This document shows, piece after piece, positions 38,001-44,978 of a stretch of DNA of 64,000 nt (positions are counted from its first letter, which is position 1; each line of letters opens with the position of its first letter). A program made the position numbers and the translations under genes. Under the pieces are notes generated by a model. It saw only the letters and a program-made list of their open reading frames with translations, had not been told where the DNA came from and did not search any database. This DNA is from Humibacillus xanthopallidus (lineage in GTDB: Bacteria > Actinomycetota > Actinomycetes > Actinomycetales > Dermatophilaceae), in NCBI RefSeq assembly GCF_006717145.1, contig NZ_VFQF01000001.1, positions 2,232,001-2,296,000 on the forward strand, in the 5' to 3' direction.

Positions 38001-38064
38001 AGACCTGCATGAGGCTCACGGAGTCGACGTAGCTGCCGGTGCGGCGCTCGACGTGGTCAGGCAC
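35008..38064 (-). CDS. FdrA-DUF1116 fusion, putative ureido-acid transcarbamoylase
   Basis: A 1018-residue protein joining two genes that are separate in E. coli (fdrA/allF and ylbE/allG). Residues 1-540 are FdrA: a CoA-ligase-like fold with VMGPDCGTAVVGGVALGFAN, IVAASGTGAQQVMALLDAAG and CLGVGGRDLSAAVGGRST. From about residue 565 begins DUF1116: EVDWQPPMPGTERDLA, SPSMWVYELRDEVHGNTSWC, EGHNRNRAGSLMLLRELLP and AACKLS-like NLGMPACKLSTLAAHGI. In E. coli, AllFGH cleaves oxalurate with phosphate to oxamate and carbamoyl phosphate; here a related ureido acid such as ureidomalonate is my inference. A family B repeat forms part of the linker. GTG at 38064 overlaps the DUF2877 stop by 8 bases with GAGGGAG upstream. 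Confidence 0.87.
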   Translation of the reverse strand: MPDHVERRTGSYVDSVSLMQVSRAAAGAPGVDAAQVAMATELNLDVIRGMGFDVPEGSPNDLLVAVRGTDEGIAAALAVVAEELTRRSGTTSTAFGAAPAPRTTAAAITAAGADLALVSVPGAHAVAEALDAIAAGVSVMVFSDNVPVEDEVALKEAAARAGVLVMGPDCGTAVVGGVALGFANVVRPGSVGIVAASGTGAQQVMALLDAAGVGVSHCLGVGGRDLSAAVGGRSTRQALAALADDPVTERIVVVSKPPAPEVLADLKGYAAGLGKPVHWATLGPGRPDLTAAVEAVLAATDAAHEEASPTGAADPAGASRGDGAGAERVWPEWAGASSDELGEGSLRGLFCGGTLADEAMLIAVEHLGDVRSNIPLRPDLALGPGLRDGGHVVIDFGDDSMTQGRAHPMIDPSLRLERIAVEAVDPTCGVLLLDLVLGHGAHPDPAPELAAAIAAARETAASAGRNLPVVVSLTGTSGDPQGLERSAEALADAGATVLLSNANATRHAIHLLGRRTWPLEPTTTATAYGRADAESRRDAAPQSKEHFVGLHGLLSSELVVATAGAGLFAESLRAQAVSVSEVDWQPPMPGTERDLAVVLADERRATANAEALRRMTAAGADLVDVRPARDALGLERGTFLHAGPPIEFARASGPLRGALIGAMLLEGLADTAEEAEAKLEKGDGITLEPCHHRDAVGPMAGVISPSMWVYELRDEVHGNTSWCSLNEGLGKVLRYGAYGPEVIERLRWMNAVLGPILQQAVRARVDASGPVDIKAVIAQMLQMGDEGHNRNRAGSLMLLRELLPTMITADASSTDIAEAVRFSGANEHFFLNLGMPACKLSTLAAHGIPGSSVVTTMARNGTDFGIRVSGTGDAWFTGPANTPEGLFLGSYGPDDANPDIGDSAITETAGIGGFAMAAAPAIVKFVGGDVPFALRATQTMYAITVGEHTAYQVPILEFRGTPTGIDVTAVARTGILPQINTGMAGRVAGTGQVGAGLVTPPAECFTAALAALARATHR
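36421..36445 (-). repeat. Family B repeat at the FdrA-DUF1116 joint
   Basis: One copy of CCAATCGAAAGAGCACTTCG read on the minus strand encodes PQSKEHFVG, about residue 540-550, exactly between the two domains. The surrounding linker (AYGRADAESRRDAA) matches neither family. Confidence 0.88.
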
Positions 38065-38914
38065 GGTGGGCTCCCTCGGGTGGCGGGGTGGTCGGATGGG
38101 GTTCGAGCAGCGCCAGGGCGCGCAGCGCGCCGGACACCCCCGAGAGCAGGTCGCGCCCGGAGGAGTGCCCGATGGCGAGCACCCGCTCCAGTGTCGGGGC
38201 GTATGCCGTCCGGTCGGCTCCCGGCCGGACGGTGAGGGTGATGAGGCGCACGACGTCGGGGACGGCATACCCCGACGAGGCGGCGACGACGAGAGCCGCC
38301 GACAGGCTCGTCGTGCGACTAAGTGCCGGCAGGACCCGGTCGCGCAACGCGGCGAGCGACCTTGCAGTAGTGGGGTGCTCGACTGACGCGAGCGCGAGGA
38401 GCACCCCGCAGAGCGCGTCGTCGCCGCTCGGTGTGAGGCCTCGCCCGGCGCCGACGAGACCGAGCACGCCGTCGTCGAGGGAGCGGCCGTCGAGCGCGGC
38501 GCTCGTGAGGTCGAGGGTGAGCTCGCCGAGCACTCCGGGGTCCGGGAGGAGCTCGACGTCGGCCACCGTGGGCACCCGCGGTGCGGCGTGCACTCGCGAC
38601 GGTCGGGCGAGGCGCGAGGCGACGATCTCGTGGTGCGGCAGCACGACCCGGCCGGCTCCGACGAGGACCTCGTCGCCCGGCTCGACCCCCCAGTGCATGA
38701 TCGACGACGGCCGCGCGAGCCGCAGGCCGATGGGCAGGTGCAGCGCGTCCGAGGCGAGGACGGCGAGCACGCGCTCGTGGGCGCCGAGCTCGACGTAGAC
38801 GCACGTGTCGAAGACGCCGAGCACGCGGCGGCGCGTGGCGGCACCGGCTACGGCACCGGCGACGAGGGGCGACACCGCGGCGCCGACCAGGCCGGCCTCG
38901 TGCACCTCACCCAT
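38057..38914 (-). CDS. DUF2877 protein (AllH/YlbF-like), third transcarbamoylase component
   Basis: A 285-residue protein. GRGLTPSGDDALCGVLLALA near residue 165 is the DUF2877 signature, and GVEPGDEVLVGAGRVVLP and TTSLSAALVVAASSGYAV also match. In E. coli the homologue (AllH) is needed with AllF and AllG for oxamate transcarbamoylase activity. Here it is the first gene of a two-gene unit with the FdrA-DUF1116 fusion and is divergent from pucR. ATG at 38914 follows GGAGGG by about 9 bases. Confidence 0.85.
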   Translation of the reverse strand: MGEVHEAGLVGAAVSPLVAGAVAGAATRRRVLGVFDTCVYVELGAHERVLAVLASDALHLPIGLRLARPSSIMHWGVEPGDEVLVGAGRVVLPHHEIVASRLARPSRVHAAPRVPTVADVELLPDPGVLGELTLDLTSAALDGRSLDDGVLGLVGAGRGLTPSGDDALCGVLLALASVEHPTTARSLAALRDRVLPALSRTTSLSAALVVAASSGYAVPDVVRLITLTVRPGADRTAYAPTLERVLAIGHSSGRDLLSGVSGALRALALLEPHPTTPPPEGAHRA

Positions 38915-39002
38915 CGTGCGCCGCCCTCCTCCGCCCTCTGCCGACGTTCGGCCCTCGCCGACGCCGTGCCCGGGCAGGCGTTCGACGGCGTGCGACCAGC
39001 GT

Positions 39003-39050
39003 CCACCCGGTCGGGTGGCGTGTCGTGACGCTATCCACGATGGGTAGGGT
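39003..39050. promoter_or_regulatory. pucR/DUF2877 divergent promoter with two dyads
   Basis: Perfect dyad CCACCCG-GT-CGGGTGG at 39003-39018 and near-perfect CTATCCA-CGA-TGGGTAG at 39031-39047 (one mismatch). TAGGGT at 39045-39050 ends six bases before the pucR ATG, predicting a leaderless transcript. The dyads are candidate PucR sites. Confidence 0.5.
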
Positions 39051-39056
39051 GCGCTC

Positions 39057-40859
39057 ATGGTGAAAGTTGCCAACGATGGGCGCCTCCGCGATGGTGACTT
39101 GCCAGCCGCGCCGCTGGCCAACCGCGACTCGCGGTCCGAGGCCGACGTCTCGGGGATCTCGCTGCGCCTCATCGCGGGCCTCGCCGCCACGGCACAGGGC
39201 TCGGTGCTCGCCCCTGCCCGCCGGCTCGACGCGACGGTCGACAGCACGCTGCCGCTCCGCGAGGCGCTGAAGCGGACCGAGGCCTCCGGGGCCGTCGGGG
39301 CCGTCGGGGCCGCCGGGGGAGGCCCGGACGCGGTTCGCACCCACGGCCCCGTCGGGGTGCTGGCGCACTGCCTCGTGCTGACCGACGCGGCCGAGCTCGC
39401 CTACATCTCCCCCGCCGAGGTCGTCGAGGCAGTCGAAGGGGCAGGAGCGGCGGGGCTCGTTGCGTCGGGACTCAGCCGGACGGCATACCGCGAGGTGTCG
39501 ACAGCAGCCGAGCGGAACGGGCTGCCGGTCATCGAGGTGCCCGAGGGCCAGGTCGGCGCCTTCACGACCGAGGTGCTGAGCGCCATCCTCCAGCACCAGA
39601 CCGCCATGCTGCGCCGCCTCGAGGACGCCGACCGGGCGCTCGTGCAGATCGTCCTCGCGGGAGGGTCGCTCGACGACCTGTGCGAGCAGGTCGTCGGCTT
39701 CCTCGACGGGGCGGCGATGGTCACGACGACCGACGGTCGGGTCATCGCGCGCGCCGGGTCGAGCCGCGAGCTCACCCACGCCGAGGGCCAGGGCTGCTTC
39801 GACCGCACCGGCCGCCTGCTCACCGAGAGCGAGCCGATGGGCCTCGCCCGCGACGACCGCACCGGTGCGACGCGAGGGTCGGGGCGTGCGGCCGTGCGGA
39901 TCGTCGCGGGGCACCTCGACCACGGCGTGCTCATCGCCTTCTGCAGCCACCGCGACCTCACCGCCGACGACGTGCGCCTGCTCGAGCGAGCCGCCACGGT
40001 CGCTGCCCTCGCGATCACCAAGGACCAGGCGGTCGCAGCCGTCGAGAGCAAGTACCGGGCGGAGTTCCTCCGCGACGCCCTCGCCGGACGGGCGGGCTCC
40101 CGCGCCGAGGCGGTGGCGCACGCGGCCTCGCTCGGGTGGGACATCGACCGGCCGATGGTCGTCGTCGTCGCCGAGACCGACGAGGACGACGACCGCACGA
40201 GCCGTGACCCCGAGGAGGTGCGCTTCCTGCAGCAGCGGTTCGCCCGCGCGTGGACGCACGCGATGGCGGTGCGCGATCCCCGCGGGCCGGTCATGGGCTT
40301 CAGCCGGGAGGTCGTCGCGCTCGTCGGTGTGGCCGCGGACGCCGACACCGAACGGCTCATGCGCTCGGTGGCCGACCTCGTGCGCGTCGTGCGCGGCGAC
40401 GGCGGGGGCGGGCGGCGGAGCTTCTCCGCCGGAGTGTCCCGACCGATCACGTCGGTCCAGGCCCTCCCCCAAGCCTACGACGAGGCGCTCTCGGCGGTCA
40501 CGGTCGGGCGTCAGATGCACGGCGACGGAGCGCTGACCCACGTCGACGGCCTCGGGATCTACCGCCTCCTCGCGCTCATCCCGGAGGGCGCTGACCTGCG
40601 CCGCTTCGTCCACGACTCGCTGCGTGAGCTCGCCACCGACGACTCGCCCGAGTATGCCGGGCTGCGCGAGACCCTCACCATCCTGCTCGACACGAACATG
40701 AACGTCGCGGAGACGGCGCGCCGGCTCTTCTTCCACTACAACACGTTGCGCTACCGCATCGGCAAGCTCGAGAAGATGCTCGGCCCCTTCTCGACCGACC
40801 CCGAGCTGCGGCTGACCCTCGCGCTCGCCCTCAAGATCCACGCGATGCGCGGCCTCTGA
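39057..40859 (+). CDS. PucR family transcriptional regulator
   Basis: A 600-residue regulator. Residues about 30-180 are the PucR N-terminal domain (LAHCLVLTDAAELAYISPAE, GLVASGLSR, NGLPVIEVPEG). A GAF-like middle and a GGDEF-like segment (SAGVSRPITSVQALPQAYDE) lead to the C-terminal HTH at about 541-580 (TNMNVAETARRLFFHYNTLR, then YRIGKLEKMLG). The family controls purine and related nitrogen catabolism. Divergence from the transcarbamoylase genes and position inside the catabolic island point to a ureido- or pyrimidine-responsive regulator. Confidence 0.9.
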   Translation: MVKVANDGRLRDGDLPAAPLANRDSRSEADVSGISLRLIAGLAATAQGSVLAPARRLDATVDSTLPLREALKRTEASGAVGAVGAAGGGPDAVRTHGPVGVLAHCLVLTDAAELAYISPAEVVEAVEGAGAAGLVASGLSRTAYREVSTAAERNGLPVIEVPEGQVGAFTTEVLSAILQHQTAMLRRLEDADRALVQIVLAGGSLDDLCEQVVGFLDGAAMVTTTDGRVIARAGSSRELTHAEGQGCFDRTGRLLTESEPMGLARDDRTGATRGSGRAAVRIVAGHLDHGVLIAFCSHRDLTADDVRLLERAATVAALAITKDQAVAAVESKYRAEFLRDALAGRAGSRAEAVAHAASLGWDIDRPMVVVVAETDEDDDRTSRDPEEVRFLQQRFARAWTHAMAVRDPRGPVMGFSREVVALVGVAADADTERLMRSVADLVRVVRGDGGGGRRSFSAGVSRPITSVQALPQAYDEALSAVTVGRQMHGDGALTHVDGLGIYRLLALIPEGADLRRFVHDSLRELATDDSPEYAGLRETLTILLDTNMNVAETARRLFFHYNTLRYRIGKLEKMLGPFSTDPELRLTLALALKIHAMRGL

Positions 40860-41161
40860 TCGAAAGACCACCGCCCCCAATCGAAAGAGCACCCCGTCGG
40901 GACGACCCCAATCGAAAGGGCACCCCGTCGGACCGCCCCAATCGAAAGAGCAGTTCGTCGCCGAGACGTGACTGGGTGTCGCGCACCTGACCCGACGAAC
41001 TGCTCTCTCGATTGTGTGAGGTGCGCACCTGACCCGACGGACTGCTCTTTCGATTGTGTGGGGTGCTCTCAGGACCCGACGGAGTGCTCGTTCGATTCCC
41101 GGGGGGTGCTCACAGGACCCGACGGAGTGCTCTTTCGATTGGATGAGCGCTGCGCTTTCGA
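40859..41161. repeat. Family B array arranged as a large inverted repeat between convergent genes
   Basis: Four plus copies (about 40859, 40878, 40908 and 40938) are followed by four clear minus copies and one partial (about 40993, 41036, 41078, 41121 and 41152), mirrored around 40975. The plus-side array begins inside the pucR stop and the minus-side array ends at the GNAT stop. Transcripts from either side could fold into long hairpins, so it may end transcription in both directions. No gene lies here. Confidence 0.9.
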
Positions 41162-41767
41162 TCACGGGCTTGTCGAGCGGCCGAGGAAGAGGGTGTCGCC
41201 GGCGGCGAGCAGCTCGGTGAAGCCGAGGTGGCGGTAGAAGCCCACCGCCCTGGGGTTGCCCGCCCCCACACCGAGGTGGACGCCCGGCGACCCGGCCGCC
41301 GAGAGCCGTTCGAGCAGCGCCGCGATGAGCTGCCGGCCCCAGCCGCCGCCCTGCCAGCGAGGCAGGAGGTCGATGTGCAGGTGTGACGGGTGCCTCTCGA
41401 CGACGACGTCGGGGGCGCGCGGCGGCCGGTGGAGGAGCGCCACGACACCGGCGTCGGCCGAGCCCGGAGGGTGCTCGCCGAGCGGGTGGCGCTCACGCAA
41501 CGGCGGCCACCACTCCCGCTCGCACCGCTCCTCGAACGCCCGGGTGTCGAGGGCGCCGAGCGTGTAGCCCCCTGCCCCGGTGCCGTCGTCGAGGACGAGC
41601 GCCAGCTCCGGCTCGAAGGCAAGGTAGGGGCCGACGTAGACCTCGCCGAGCAGATCGGGCACCGCGAAGCTCGCTGACGCGTCCGCTCCGGAGTCCCCGG
41701 TGCGCAGGCAGATGTCGTAGAGCGCCCCTCGGTCGCGAGGCTCGTAGGGCCGCAGGGGAGAAGACAC
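41162..41767 (-). CDS. GNAT family N-acetyltransferase
   Basis: A 201-residue acetyltransferase. LRPYEPRDRGALYDICLRTG opens the fold, HLHIDLLPRWQGGGWGRQLI is the acetyl-CoA pyrophosphate-binding motif (QGGGWG), and GVHLGVGAGNPRAVGFYRHL, then GF, closes it. This resembles the glycosidase-linked acetyltransferase subgroup with an acid-rich middle. Substrate unknown. GTG at 41767 is the only usable start near the first conserved residues, and its ribosome site is weak. Confidence 0.82.
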   Translation of the reverse strand: MSSPLRPYEPRDRGALYDICLRTGDSGADASASFAVPDLLGEVYVGPYLAFEPELALVLDDGTGAGGYTLGALDTRAFEERCEREWWPPLRERHPLGEHPPGSADAGVVALLHRPPRAPDVVVERHPSHLHIDLLPRWQGGGWGRQLIAALLERLSAAGSPGVHLGVGAGNPRAVGFYRHLGFTELLAAGDTLFLGRSTSP

Positions 41768-41916
41768 GGATACATCATGACCTGCCAGCAGGTGCGCACC
41801 GGCGTGTATCAACGTTTGACGAACGCGATCCCCTGTCGCGGGAGTAGTTTTCGCCCATCCCGCAGTGGGAGCAGGGGGACCGGATCCGCGTGCGCGCGGC
41901 GACCATAGGAGTCGGA

Positions 41917-43401
41917 ATGGCTTTGGGCTGGAAACTTCACGGCGACGGCAGGACCTTGGGGCCCGACGACGTCGTGGCCCCCGACGAGCGACTCTCGTGG
42001 GGCAGGACGGTCGGGCTCGGCGCACAGCACGTCGTGGCGATGTTCGGGGCGACCTTCGTATTCCCGCTCGTCATGGGGCTCAACCCGCAGCTCGCCATCA
42101 TGATGAGCGGAATCGCGACGATCTGCTTCCTGCTCATCGTCAAGGGCAAGGTCCCGAGCTACCTCGGCACGTCCGCGAGCTTCGTCGGCGCCGTGGTCGC
42201 GATCCGTGCCCAGGGCGGCACCTCGCAGGACGTCACCGGCGCGATCCTCGTGGCGGGCATCGTGCTTGCCCTCGTCGGCGTCGCCATCCACTTCGCCGGA
42301 TCGGCCGTGCTGCACAAGGTGCTGCCGCCGGTCGTCACGGGCGCCGTCGTCATGCTCATCGGCTTCAACCTCGCCCCGGTCGTCGCCAACATCTACTGGC
42401 CGCAGGACCAGTGGGTGGCGCTGCTCGTCATGCTCTTCACCATCGTCTGCGCGGTCGCCTTCAGGGGGTTCGTCTCGCGCATCGCGGTCTTCCTCGCGCT
42501 GATCTTCGGCTACGTCATCTCGTGGCTCTTCGACAAGATGTTCGGGCAGATCACCTCCTACGACGCGGGCGCCGGCAAGGTCACGACCCACTTCCGCACG
42601 AACTTCGACAATCTTGCCGCCCAGCCGTGGTTCGGCCTGCCGCCGTCGACGACGATGGGCGCCGACGGCAAGGAGATCGTCGGCATCCACGCCCCGTCGT
42701 TCTCGGTCGCCGCCATCCTCCTCGTCCTGCCCGCCGTGGTCGCGCTCATCGCCGAGAACACCGGCCACGTCAAGGCCGTCGCCGAGATGACGAAGACCGA
42801 CCTCGACCCGTACATGGGTCGTGCCATCGCGGCTGACGGCCTCGGCACGGTGCTCGCGTCGTCCGTCGGTGGCTCGCCGACGACGACGTATGCCGAGAAC
42901 ATCGGCGTCATGGCCGCGACGCGCGTCTACTCCACCGCCGCCTACTACGTCGCGGCCGCGGTCGCCATCATCTTCGGCCTGTCGCCGAAGTTCGGCGCCC
43001 TCGTGGCCTCGGTGCCGGGCGGGGTGCTCGGCGGCATCACCGTCGTGCTCTACGGGATGATCGGCCTGCTCGGCGCGAAGATCTGGAAGGAGAACGGGGT
43101 CGACTTCGGCAACCCGATCAACCTCGTCCCGGTCGCCGCCGGCATCGTCATCGGCATCGGCAACGTCTCGCTCGTCTTCTCCGACAGCTTCTCGCTCGGC
43201 GGCATCGCCCTCGGCACCATCGTCGCCGTCGGTGCCTTCCACCTCGCCCGGGCCATCGCCCCGTCCGAGCTGCGTGAGCGTGCTGACGCGGCCGGAGGCA
43301 CGATGATCTCGCTCGGACAGCGGGAGGGAGACTACGGCGATGCCGACGGCATCGACGACCTCTACCAGGACGCCCCCGGCGGACCGGATCGGCGGCGCTG
43401 A
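41917..43401 (+). CDS. NCS2-family uracil permease
   Basis: A 494-residue carrier with about 14 membrane segments. QHVVAMFGATFVFPLVMGL in helix 1, TSASFVGAVVAIRAQGG and the helix-10 motif GGSPTTTYAENIGVMAATRV are those of UraA-like uracil permeases; TTYAEN in particular separates them from xanthine/urate carriers. It would import uracil (perhaps thymine or barbiturate) by proton symport. AGGAG lies 6 bases before ATG 41917. It precedes the molybdenum hydroxylase genes and should feed them. Confidence 0.88.
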   Translation: MALGWKLHGDGRTLGPDDVVAPDERLSWGRTVGLGAQHVVAMFGATFVFPLVMGLNPQLAIMMSGIATICFLLIVKGKVPSYLGTSASFVGAVVAIRAQGGTSQDVTGAILVAGIVLALVGVAIHFAGSAVLHKVLPPVVTGAVVMLIGFNLAPVVANIYWPQDQWVALLVMLFTIVCAVAFRGFVSRIAVFLALIFGYVISWLFDKMFGQITSYDAGAGKVTTHFRTNFDNLAAQPWFGLPPSTTMGADGKEIVGIHAPSFSVAAILLVLPAVVALIAENTGHVKAVAEMTKTDLDPYMGRAIAADGLGTVLASSVGGSPTTTYAENIGVMAATRVYSTAAYYVAAAVAIIFGLSPKFGALVASVPGGVLGGITVVLYGMIGLLGAKIWKENGVDFGNPINLVPVAAGIVIGIGNVSLVFSDSFSLGGIALGTIVAVGAFHLARAIAPSELRERADAAGGTMISLGQREGDYGDADGIDDLYQDAPGGPDRRR

Positions 43402-43429
43402 CCCTGCCGGACGGCATACCGCACCCGTG

Positions 43430-43454
43430 GGCCCCCGATGCGTCGTCGGGGGCC
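43430..43454 (+). terminator. Hairpin after the uracil permease
   Basis: GGCCCCCGA and TCGGGGGCC form a 9-bp stem around TGCGTCG, extendable outward by ACCGCA/TGCGGT. There is no T-run. It separates the permease from the hydroxylase promoter. Confidence 0.6.
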
Positions 43455-43461
43455 TGCGGTG

Positions 43462-43482
43462 TTGACGGCACAACCTGACAAG
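43462..43482. promoter_or_regulatory. Putative shared operator before the molybdenum hydroxylase operon
   Basis: On the minus strand this reads TTGTCAGGTTGTGCC, matching the site before hyuA (TTGGCAGGTTGTGCC) at 14 of 15 bases. It lies 67 bases before the first hydroxylase gene. Confidence 0.5.
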
Positions 43483-43548
43483 AGCGCGGCGCCAGGGATG
43501 CGACCAGCCCCCTAGTGCCCGCGCCGATCGGAAGGCAGGATCGATTCG

Positions 43549-44433
43549 GTGAAGCCAGCCCCCTTCGTGCACCACGCGCCGCGCACCGTCGGCGAGGCTG
43601 CCGCCGTGCTCGCGCAGGTCGGCCACGACGGCAAGGTGCTCGCCGGCGGGCAGAGCCTCGTGCCGATCCTCAACATGCGCCTCGCCTCGCCGGCCCACCT
43701 CGTCGACATCAACGGGGTCGAGGGGCTCGACGGAATCGACGTGAGCGACGAGGCCGTCCGCGTCGGCGCCCTCGCACGGCACGCGGCGCTCGCGCGCTCC
43801 GAGGATGCGTATGCCGCCCTCCCACTCCTCCGCCAGGCGACCCTCAACGTCGCCCACCCCGCGATCCGCAACCGGGGCACGACGGTCGGCTCGATCGCGC
43901 ACGCCGATCCTGCGGGTGAGATGCCGGCCGTGCTGGCACTCTGTGACGGTGTCGTCGAAGCGGTGAGCGCACGAGGGCGTCGGGAGATCGGCTGGCAGGA
44001 CTTCTTCGCCGGGCCCCTCGAGACGACCCTGCAGGCCGACGAGCTCGCTGTGGCAGTGCGATTCGGCCGCTTCCCCACGGGCACGCGCACCGCCTTCAGG
44101 GAGTCGGCTCGCCGCCACGGTGACTACGCGCTCGCCGGCGTGGGGGTCATGGTGACGGTGGCCGACGGCGTCGTCACGGCTGCCCGCGCATCGTTCGTCT
44201 CGGTCACGGATGTGCCGTCGGTCCTCGACCTCGGCCCCGTGCTCGCAGGGACCGAGGCCAGCTCCGAGTCCTGGGGTGCAGCGGTCGACAGCGCGGCGGC
44301 GGCCGTTCGCGACCACGTGCAGCCCGAGAGCGACATCCACGCGACGAGCGACTACCGGCGGATGCTCGTCGGAGAGCTGACCAGGCGCGTGCTCGTCGAG
44401 AGTGTCACTGCGGCAGAAGGAGATCGGCGATGA
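43549..44433 (+). CDS. Molybdenum hydroxylase, FAD-binding subunit
   Basis: A 294-residue medium subunit of the xanthine dehydrogenase/CO dehydrogenase family. VLAGGQSLVPILNMRLASP binds FAD pyrophosphate, and AIRNRGTTVGSIAHADPAGE is the second FAD motif; a C-terminal CO_deh_flav_C domain follows. It passes electrons from the iron-sulphur subunit to an acceptor. GTG start at 43549; the stop overlaps the next start as ATGA, giving the order FAD, iron-sulphur, molybdenum subunit. Confidence 0.92.
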   Translation: MKPAPFVHHAPRTVGEAAAVLAQVGHDGKVLAGGQSLVPILNMRLASPAHLVDINGVEGLDGIDVSDEAVRVGALARHAALARSEDAYAALPLLRQATLNVAHPAIRNRGTTVGSIAHADPAGEMPAVLALCDGVVEAVSARGRREIGWQDFFAGPLETTLQADELAVAVRFGRFPTGTRTAFRESARRHGDYALAGVGVMVTVADGVVTAARASFVSVTDVPSVLDLGPVLAGTEASSESWGAAVDSAAAAVRDHVQPESDIHATSDYRRMLVGELTRRVLVESVTAAEGDRR

Positions 44434-44978
44434 CAGACGTGGAGGCGCTCCATGACGTGACGGTGACCGTCAACGGGGTGCGACGCACGGCCGCCGTGCC
44501 CGCGCGGCGCCTGCTCTCCGATTTCCTGCGCCACGACCTGCGCCTCACGGGCACCCACGTCGGCTGCGAGCACGGCGTGTGCGGCGCGTGCACGGTGCTC
44601 GTCGACGGTGCGCCGATGCGCTCGTGCCTGATGTTCGCCGTGTCGGCGCAGCAGCACGAGATCACCACCGTCGAAGGGCTCGGATCTGCACCCGACGCGC
44701 GGGTGACGCCCACCGGTGAGTCGTTGAGCCCGGTGCAGCAGGCCTTCGCCGAGTGTCACGGGCTGCAGTGCGGCTTCTGCACGCCGGGCTTCCTCACGAC
44801 GATCACGGCCTACCTCCAGGAGAACCCGACACCGACGAGCGAGCAGGCCCGAGAGGCGATCTCGGGCAACCTCTGCCGGTGCACCGGCTACCAGAACATC
44901 GTCAAGAGCGTCCTGCGTGCCGCCGAGATCACCGCCGAGCGTCGGGCCGAAGCCGAGGGTGACGGGGAGACCGCATGA
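44430..44978 (+). CDS. Molybdenum hydroxylase, [2Fe-2S] subunit
   Basis: A 182-residue small subunit with two cluster motifs: plant-ferredoxin type CEHGVCGACTVLVDG followed by a Cys in RSCLMF, and the C-terminal CGFCTPGF with CRCTGYQNIV. All eight cysteines of the two [2Fe-2S] clusters are present. The N-terminus lacks a Tat signal, so the complex is cytoplasmic. Overlaps both neighbours by 4 bases. Confidence 0.95.
   Translation: MTDVEALHDVTVTVNGVRRTAAVPARRLLSDFLRHDLRLTGTHVGCEHGVCGACTVLVDGAPMRSCLMFAVSAQQHEITTVEGLGSAPDARVTPTGESLSPVQQAFAECHGLQCGFCTPGFLTTITAYLQENPTPTSEQAREAISGNLCRCTGYQNIVKSVLRAAEITAERRAEAEGDGETA

Noticed and set aside
38907-41165. 752-codon minus-strand frame opposite pucR
   Set aside because: Shadow; its N-terminal part is merely translated family B repeats.
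41809-44340. 843-codon minus-strand frame opposite the uracil permease
   Set aside because: Asp/Arg/His-rich shadow of genes with clear motifs on the plus strand.
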